NCBI GenBank assembly: GCA_016182965.1
Contig: JACPFM010000035.1
Location: 22,241-86,240 of the forward strand
Source: Deltaproteobacteria bacterium
GTDB taxonomy: Bacteria > Myxococcota_A > Polyangia > Polyangiales > JADJMO01
DNA length: 64,000 bases
Direction: 5' to 3'
Numbering within the stretch: position 1 is the stretch's first letter; the number at the start of each line of letters is the position of its first letter. Both the position numbers and the translations under genes were made by a program. Below, in pieces: positions 59,385 to 64,000 of the stretch. Under the pieces are notes generated by a model. That model did no database searches and had not been told where the DNA came from. It worked only from the letters and a program-made list of their open reading frames with translations.

Positions 59385-59917
59385 TGCGACGCTTCGGCGT
59401 TCTCTTCGTGCTGATCGCGGGGTGCACGTTCCCCGATCCGGAGCTGCGCGATGTCGTCGCGGACGCCGCGCCGGATGCGGTCGATGCCGCCGACACCGCG
59501 GTGACCGACGCGCCGATCGATGCCCCGGCCCCCGACGTCAGCGGCTGCGAGTCCGGCGACAAATGCGACTGCGACGGCGATGGCGACAAGAAGCCGGGCC
59601 CAGGGTGCGAAGGCGGCGACTGCGACGACGGCGATCCCCGGCGCAACTCCAAGGTGACGACCTACCAGTCGTACAAGCTCGACGGCGTCACCACGCACAG
59701 CGGCGACTGGAACTGCGTCAACGGCGTGGAGCGCGAGTACAAGGACGGGTTCAGCTGCGGCGGCGTCGGCGGACCGTGCGAGGGCGCGCAGGGCTACAAG
59801 GAGACGGCGCCGCCCTGCGGCGGCAAGGCCACCCTGTTGAAGTGCAAGGTCTCCGCCGCCCTCCTCTGCGTGGAGGACACAGCGGCGACGAAAGAGGTGA
59901 CCGTGCTCTGCAAGTGA
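59384..59917 (+). CDS. Cys-rich lipoprotein with Asp/Ala linker
   Basis: The protein has 177 residues. The lipobox VLIAGC is followed by an Asp/Ala/Val linker and a Cys-rich module with CDCDGDGDKKPGPGCEGGDC, which resembles a calcium- or metal-binding loop (compare the motif at 25348). The rest is unrecognised. It is third in the kinase operon and coupled by a one-base overlap, as the RCC1 lipoprotein is to the other cassette. Confidence 0.72.
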   Translation: MRRFGVLFVLIAGCTFPDPELRDVVADAAPDAVDAADTAVTDAPIDAPAPDVSGCESGDKCDCDGDGDKKPGPGCEGGDCDDGDPRRNSKVTTYQSYKLDGVTTHSGDWNCVNGVEREYKDGFSCGGVGGPCEGAQGYKETAPPCGGKATLLKCKVSAALLCVEDTAATKEVTVLCK

Positions 59918-59925
59918 GCAGCCGG

Positions 59926-60342
59926 TCAGCGCACGAGCGGCGCGCACGCGAGCGCCGCGCCGAACAGCACGAAGCCGCCGACGATCGCCCACGAGCCCCA
60001 CGTCAGCGGCTCGCGCGGCTCGCCGTCGTGCACGCGCCGTCGCGCGCCGATGAAGTAGGCGGGCACCGCGACGATCCAGAACATCGACGCGAACACCGCC
60101 CAGCCGCCGGGCGCGAGGTTGACGATCGACGGTCCCACGCAGCTGCGCTTGCGGACGCCGTGCGCGATCGCGTCGAGCCCGAGCGCCGCCGACGACAGGT
60201 ACTGCAGCCCGAGCGACGTCCACGGCGACTCGAACGGATCGAAGACCAGAAGCACCCCGACCGCGACGAGCGTCGCGATGCAGCCGAGGGAGATCGCGCG
60301 CGCGGAGCCGCGCATCCACGCCGGGGTGTCCACGGCGGCCAT
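59926..60342 (-). CDS. Small multispanning membrane protein
   Basis: The protein has 138 residues with about four helices (AISLGCIATLVAVGVLLVF, GLQYLSSAALGLDAIA, GWAVFASMFWIVAVPAYFIG, GSWAIVGGFVLFGAALACA). Family not recognised. The ATG is within 10 bp of the left heptad array of the composite element at 60350, so the array lies in its promoter region. Confidence 0.6.
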   Translation of the reverse strand: MAAVDTPAWMRGSARAISLGCIATLVAVGVLLVFDPFESPWTSLGLQYLSSAALGLDAIAHGVRKRSCVGPSIVNLAPGGWAVFASMFWIVAVPAYFIGARRRVHDGEPREPLTWGSWAIVGGFVLFGAALACAPLVR

Positions 60343-60349
60343 TCTACTA

Positions 60350-60719
60350 GTCGTCAGTCGTCAGTCGTCAGTCGTCAGTCGTCAGTCGTCAGTCGTCAGT
60401 CGTCAGTCGTCAGAGAGCGTGGATCTCTCGTCGAGCTTGGTCGAAGGTCGAAAAGCCGAAGGTCGAACCAGGGGCGGAGCCCCTGGAACCCCCCCCCTGG
60501 AACCCCGTTGGCAACGGGCTCTCGATTCGACCTTCGACCTTTGACCTTCGACCTCGGAACCCGCCGGTCCGACTGCTTCACCTGCTCTCAGCCGGAGCGA
60601 CCCGATCCCATCGATGCGAAGCGCGGCGAGCCCCCTCCGGACTGATGACACGACTGATGACTGATGACTCCGTCCGAGGCCCCTCCGGACTGACGACTGA
60701 CGACTGACGACTGACGACT
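60350..60719. repeat. Nested inverted heptad element (full form)
   Basis: This fills the gene-free interval 60343-60718. In order: nine copies of TCGTCAG (60351-60413), a GGTCGAA block (about 60438-60467), a GC-rich core with CCCCTGGAACCCC (about 60478-60510), the inverted CGACCTT block (about 60524-60558), a spacer, then inverted ACTGACG/ACTGATG arrays (60640-60719) that reach the stop codon of the next gene. The whole has a B-A-core-A'-B' palindromic plan. No coding frame is credible. Confidence 0.82.
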
Positions 60720-61387
60720 CAGTCCGAGAAGTCGTTGGTCAGATACAGCTTGGGGCCCACGTAATGCAGGCCGACGCCGACCCGCTTCATCTTCGGGTTC
60801 AGCATGTTGTCGTGGTGGCCGCCGCCGGGGCCCTCGTCGTACATGAGCTTGAGGGTCACGTCGATCTGCTGCTTGCCGTTCTCGAGCTTGTCGGCCGCGA
60901 GCTGCGGGATGCCGTCCCAATCGCCCTGGTTCTCCGCGGCGCGGGAGCCGAAGCCGCTCTTGCCCTTCATCGCGTCGGGGTCACCGAGCGCCGACTTGAT
61001 GCGCGCGTTGAAGTGCGCGTGCGCCTTGTGATCGGACGCGAGCTGCTTGCTCGCCGAGAGGGCGAACGCGCTGATCTTCGCGTCGTACTTCAGCGGCGGC
61101 AGGCCGTGCTTCTTGCGGTAGGCGTTGATGCCGTCGACGTTGTGCTTCACGAGCGGATCGCTCGGCCACGCGTCGGCCGGTCGATCGGGGGGCGCCGGGG
61201 CGGGGACCGTCTTCTTGGTGACGGTGACGATCTTCTTCTTGCCGCCCTCTTCGATGACCCGCGTCTCGGTGGTCGTGGTGCCTTCGCCGTCTTCCGACCC
61301 GCTCGGGGCGGCGGCGTCCTTCTTCGGGCCGCAGGCGAGGAGCAGCGTGCCGACGAGGCTGACGAGGGGGAGAACGCGCGCTCGCAC
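60719..61387 (-). CDS. CAP/SCP (PR-1-like) domain lipoprotein
   Basis: The protein has 222 residues and starts with GTG. The signal peptide ends LVGTLLLAC. A Lys/Thr/Glu-rich linker (TTTTETRVIEEGGKKKIV) precedes the CAP domain (about 85-222: INAYRKKHGLPPLKYDAKIS, SDHKAHAHF, AAENQG, GGHHDNMLNPKMKRVGVGL). The CAP His and Glu residues (HAHF, AENQG, HHDNML) are present. The function of bacterial CAP lipoproteins is mostly unknown; sterol or lipid binding is proposed for some eukaryotic relatives. The stop codon abuts the repeat array. Confidence 0.83.
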   Translation of the reverse strand: MRARVLPLVSLVGTLLLACGPKKDAAAPSGSEDGEGTTTTETRVIEEGGKKKIVTVTKKTVPAPAPPDRPADAWPSDPLVKHNVDGINAYRKKHGLPPLKYDAKISAFALSASKQLASDHKAHAHFNARIKSALGDPDAMKGKSGFGSRAAENQGDWDGIPQLAADKLENGKQQIDVTLKLMYDEGPGGGHHDNMLNPKMKRVGVGLHYVGPKLYLTNDFSD

Positions 61388-61408
61388 CTCGATCAGGTAG
61401 CGCGCGCG

Positions 61409-61744
61409 TCAACGGAAGGCCACCACCACGGCGGCGAAGATCAGCGCGAAGCTGACGAGGTACTTCGGCTGCACCGGCTCGCGCAGCACGAGCACGGCGA
61501 AGCCGACGAACACCACGAGCGTGATCGCCTCCTGCATGATCTTCAGCTGGTAGGCGCTGAGCGAACGGTGACCGATGCGGTTGGCCGGCACCATCAGGCA
61601 GTACTCGAAGAACGCGATCAGCCAGCTGCCGACGACGACCTGCCACAGCGGCAGCTGCTTGACCCGCAGGTGGCCGTACCACGCGGTGGTCATGAACACG
61701 TTGGAAGCGATCAGCAGGGCGCCGGCCTTGTACGCGTCGGTCAT
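61409..61744 (-). CDS. DMT-family/DUF486-like membrane protein
   Basis: The protein has 111 residues with four hydrophobic helices. Motifs such as SNVFMTTAWYGHLR, SWLIAFFEYCLMVPANRIGH, QLKIMQEAITLVVF and REPVQPKYLVSFALI match the DUF486 family of small drug/metabolite-type proteins. A TATCAT hexamer lies 9 nt before the ATG. Transport substrate unknown. Confidence 0.82.
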   Translation of the reverse strand: MTDAYKAGALLIASNVFMTTAWYGHLRVKQLPLWQVVVGSWLIAFFEYCLMVPANRIGHRSLSAYQLKIMQEAITLVVFVGFAVLVLREPVQPKYLVSFALIFAAVVVAFR

Positions 61745-61753
61745 CGACGCGGG

Positions 61754-61759
61754 ATGATA
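61754..61759 (-). promoter_or_regulatory. -10-like TATCAT, 9 nt before ATG 61744
   Basis: TATCAT on the minus strand ends 9 nt before the DUF486-like gene. It lies just below the stop of the transporter gene, leaving only about 16 bp between the two genes. Confidence 0.4.
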
Positions 61760-61760
61760 G

Positions 61761-63473
61761 CTACTCGCCCGGGGGCACGCGCGCGGCCGCCTTGCGGAGC
61801 GGCAGCTCCGGGATGAGCGACGTGCACACCAGCCCGAGCAGCGCGATGCCGAGGCCCCAGACGAAGATGGCGCGGACGGCGTCGGTGAACCGCCGCTTGG
61901 TCTCGCGGTCGAGATCGTCGACCGCCGCGAGCGCCTGCGCGCGCACGGTCGGATCGGCGAACGTCTTGTGGACCCTGTCCCTCCAGGCGGGGACGTCGAC
62001 GTGCAGCCGGATCGGCGCGCCGCCCTCGCTCGCCACCTCGGCGGCGGCCGGCGGCGCGACGCCGGCGAGCACCGGCGCGGGCCGCACCTTGGACAGGCCG
62101 GAGGCGAGGGAGAACGCGAACACGGCGCCGAGCAGCGTCACGCCGAGCGTCGACCCGATCTGCCGGAAGAACGTGGCCGACGCCGTGGCGACGCCGATCT
62201 CGCGGGGCGAGACGGCGTTCTGGATCGCCAGCGTGAAGAGCGGGATCGAGGGGCCGAGCCCCACGCCGAGGAGGACCATCTTGAGCGTCACCTCGGTCTG
62301 GCTCGAGTCGGAGCGCAGCGTGAAGGCGAGCACCGCGTAGCCGGCGATCATGATCAGGTTGCCGATCAGCATCAGCGGCTTGTAGCGGCCGATGCGCGCC
62401 ACGATCTGGCCCGACCCGATGTTCCCGGCGACGATGCCGAAGGTGAGCGGCGTGAGCGTGAGCCCGGCGCTGGTCGCCGACAGCCCGACGACGTTCACCA
62501 TGAACAGCGGCAGGAACACGATCGCCGCGAGGAACCCCGCGCCGAGGATGAACGCCGCGAGGTTGCCGATGCGGAAGACCTTGTTCTCGAACAGCCGGAG
62601 ATTGAGCAGCGGCTCGGCGGCGCGGCGCTCGACGGCGATGAACGCGATGATGCCGACGACCGACATGCCGAGCAGCGCGGCGGGGACCCAGCGCGCGTCG
62701 GCGTCGGCGCCGCTCTGTCGTGCGAGGCTGAGCGCGACGAGGAACGGCACGACCGCGATCAGCAGCGCCGCGGCGCCCGCCCAGTCGATCGACGGCCGGT
62801 GCGCGCGCGGCCGCTTGAGCATCGGCATCTTGGCGATGACGAACGCGATGGCGATCGCGCCGAGCGGCAGGTTGACGAGGAACACCCAGTGCCACGACAG
62901 CGTGTCGGTGAGGAACCCGCCGAGCAGCGGTCCGACGATGCTCGAGAGCGCGAACGCGGACCCGAAGATGCCCTGGTACTTGCCGCGCTCGGCGGGCGCG
63001 AAGATGTCGGCCACCACCGCGAAGGCGCTGGTGAACAGCGCCGCGGCGCCGACGCCCTGCAGCGCGCGCGAGGCGATCAGCACCGGCGTCGTGTTCGAGG
63101 CGGCGCAGGCCACCGAGCCGACGAGGAAGAGCACGATGCCGAACACGAGGACCGGCTTGCGCCCGAACAGATCGGAGAGCTTGCCGTAGATCGGCACCAT
63201 CACCGTGGACGAGACCAGGTACGCCGTGGTGATCCACGGGTAGAGCGCCGGCGAGATGTGCAGGTCGCGCTGCATCGCGGGGCCGGCGGTGCCGACGATC
63301 GTCTGATCGAGCGCGGCCAGCAGCAGGCCCAGCAGCGTGCCGATGATCGTGAAGACCTTCTCACGGCGCGTGAGGTCGAACTCGGCGTGCGAATGGGCGG
63401 GCAAGGCCGGCGCCATCGGCGGTTCGATGCCGTCCGTAGCGGACGAGGTTCGGCGCGGCGACGAAGGGGACAT
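61761..63473 (-). CDS. MFS transporter, DHA2 type (14 helices)
   Basis: The protein has 570 residues. Motif A (YGKLSDLFGRKPVL), motif C-like FGSAFALSSIVGPLLGGFL and the N-terminal LLAALDQTIVGTAGPAM mark a drug:H+ antiporter-2 transporter. About 14 helices are visible, with a large loop before the last helix (RLHVDVPAWRDRVHKTFADP). It likely exports lipophilic compounds. ATG 63473 begins right after the tRNA terminator; a later in-frame ATG (MAPALPAHS) is possible. No TetR-type regulator is adjacent. Confidence 0.9.
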   Translation of the reverse strand: MSPSSPRRTSSATDGIEPPMAPALPAHSHAEFDLTRREKVFTIIGTLLGLLLAALDQTIVGTAGPAMQRDLHISPALYPWITTAYLVSSTVMVPIYGKLSDLFGRKPVLVFGIVLFLVGSVACAASNTTPVLIASRALQGVGAAALFTSAFAVVADIFAPAERGKYQGIFGSAFALSSIVGPLLGGFLTDTLSWHWVFLVNLPLGAIAIAFVIAKMPMLKRPRAHRPSIDWAGAAALLIAVVPFLVALSLARQSGADADARWVPAALLGMSVVGIIAFIAVERRAAEPLLNLRLFENKVFRIGNLAAFILGAGFLAAIVFLPLFMVNVVGLSATSAGLTLTPLTFGIVAGNIGSGQIVARIGRYKPLMLIGNLIMIAGYAVLAFTLRSDSSQTEVTLKMVLLGVGLGPSIPLFTLAIQNAVSPREIGVATASATFFRQIGSTLGVTLLGAVFAFSLASGLSKVRPAPVLAGVAPPAAAEVASEGGAPIRLHVDVPAWRDRVHKTFADPTVRAQALAAVDDLDRETKRRFTDAVRAIFVWGLGIALLGLVCTSLIPELPLRKAAARVPPGE

Positions 63474-63481
63474 GCGAGGAC

Positions 63482-63517
63482 AAAAAGCGAGAAGCCCGAG
63501 GTTCTCTCGGGCTTCTC
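63482..63517 (-). terminator. Rho-independent terminator after tRNA-Asp
   Basis: A perfect 12-bp inverted repeat (63489-63500 and 63506-63517) with a 5-nt loop is followed on the minus strand by GCTTTTTGT. It ends the tRNA transcript 9 bp before the transporter start codon. Confidence 0.85.
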
Positions 63518-63522
63518 CTCTG

Positions 63523-63596
<74 letters not shown>

Positions 63597-63634
63597 AGAG
63601 ACTCTGGTCGGCTCGGTTCTCCGACCCACCCGGG

Positions 63635-63706
63635 TAGGCGGGACAGGATTCGAACCTGCGGCCACCAGCGTGTAAGGCTAGCGCTCTACCGCTGAGCTAC
63701 CCGCCC
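63635..63706 (-). tRNA. tRNA-Val (anticodon TAC)
   Basis: The 72 nt fold into a cloverleaf: acceptor GGGCGGG/CCCGCCT (one G-U pair), anticodon loop CTTACAC, and T-loop TTCGAAT. The discriminator is A. CCA is not encoded; the following bases read CCC. Confidence 0.93.
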
Positions 63707-63802
63707 GTTCGGCAACGAACCCGTCGTCGAACAGGGCGTGTCTTCTAAGGGGCGCGGGGGGGAGTGTCAAGCGAGTCTTTTCGAGAGGATGCCCCGGGCT
63801 CT

Positions 63803-63894
63803 CCGGGGCACCGAAAGCTGCTCGAGCAGCATGCCCCCGGGTTTCAACCCGCAGCATGGCCCCGGGTTGAAACCCGGGGCACCGAAAGCTGCTC
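63803..63894. repeat. GC-rich direct and palindromic repeats downstream of the tRNAs
   Basis: A 21-bp sequence (CCGGGGCACCGAAAGCTGCTC) is repeated at 63803-63823 and 63874-63894. Between them lies a perfect 10-bp palindrome with a 2-nt centre (63859-63880) and two copies of GCAGCATG-N-CCCCGGGTT. The remaining sequence to 64000 shows no gene. The pattern resembles REP-like palindromic units. Confidence 0.7.
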
Positions 63895-64000
63895 AAGCCC
63901 GGGGGATGAACCCCGGGCTTCACGCTGTCGCAAGACTGGCTGAAGCTGTCGCTGCCTGATTCCGAAGTTCTGCGGCGACAGCCGCGAGCGAAGCGAGCAC

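Noticed and set aside
60350..60719. Possible CRISPR array
   Set aside because: The repeats are 7 bp with no unique spacers and no cas genes are nearby; they are simple tandem arrays.

Overview
This is a very GC-rich window that reads as a chromosome segment of a myxobacterium-like organism (Myxococcota). The basis is a set of hallmark genes seen together: a MYXO-CTERM surface protein, many lipoproteins with Asp/Ala/Thr-rich linkers, three Hanks-type Ser/Thr kinases including large multidomain ones, an NtrC-type sigma-54 activator, an OmpA protein with TSP3 calcium repeats, a GltJ/AgmX-like motility protein and a MopE-like metal-binding motif. A Polyangia-type lineage would fit, but I cannot name a genus. 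There are no rRNA genes, CRISPR arrays, insertion sequences or phage genes. Two tRNA genes (Asp, Val) sit near the right end.

Layout. 1-10.6 kb: the end of ptsI, an HtrA-like pseudoprotease, an NtrC-type regulator, two tandem Tat-lipoprotein esterases, an MFS-like membrane protein, a TPR protein coupled to an RCC1-repeat lipoprotein, and pdxA. 10.6-14.4 kb: a repeat-rich lipoprotein, a MYXO-CTERM protein, a BrnT-type toxin-antitoxin pair and a small membrane protein. 14.3-24.4 kb (minus strand): cca behind a kinase-FHA-degenerate GGDEF protein, two lipoproteins, and a 1,347-residue zinc ribbon-kinase-cyclase-like-AAA-TPR protein. 24.5-29.1 kb: a rhomboid-like protein, a large metal-binding-motif lipoprotein, and four tandem paralogous mini-lipoproteins that share the mature N-terminus C(I/V)IGPKQDDP. 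29.4-35.3 kb: envelope and motility proteins. 35.7-47.8 kb: further lipoproteins, a GT-C-like membrane protein, a halogenase-family flavoprotein, an MCE protein with a C-terminal extension and a Cys-less glutamine-amidotransferase homologue. 47.8-59.9 kb: an aldolase/dehydrogenase fusion, an operon of a giant TPR protein, an intact amidotransferase and a TerB-like protein, then a kinase-TPR-lipoprotein operon. 59.9-64 kb: membrane proteins, a CAP-domain lipoprotein, a DHA2-type transporter and the tRNAs.

Two genome-wide features stand out. First, intergenic regions carry arrays of two heptanucleotides (GGTCGAA and CGTCAGT) arranged as inverted pairs, in places nested one inside the other (best at 60350-60719). 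Second, at least 17 first genes have a TANNNT hexamer 6-11 nt before the start codon, which would give leaderless or nearly leaderless mRNAs, whereas many genes inside operons have a Shine-Dalgarno sequence.

Most of the coding capacity goes to the envelope and to signalling: surface lipoproteins, sensing kinases and scaffold proteins. Several proteins have lost catalytic residues (HtrA-like, rhomboid-like, class II amidotransferase-like, zincin-like, GGDEF-like), which suggests they act as binding or regulatory modules. All assignments come from reading motifs by eye; no database search was done.
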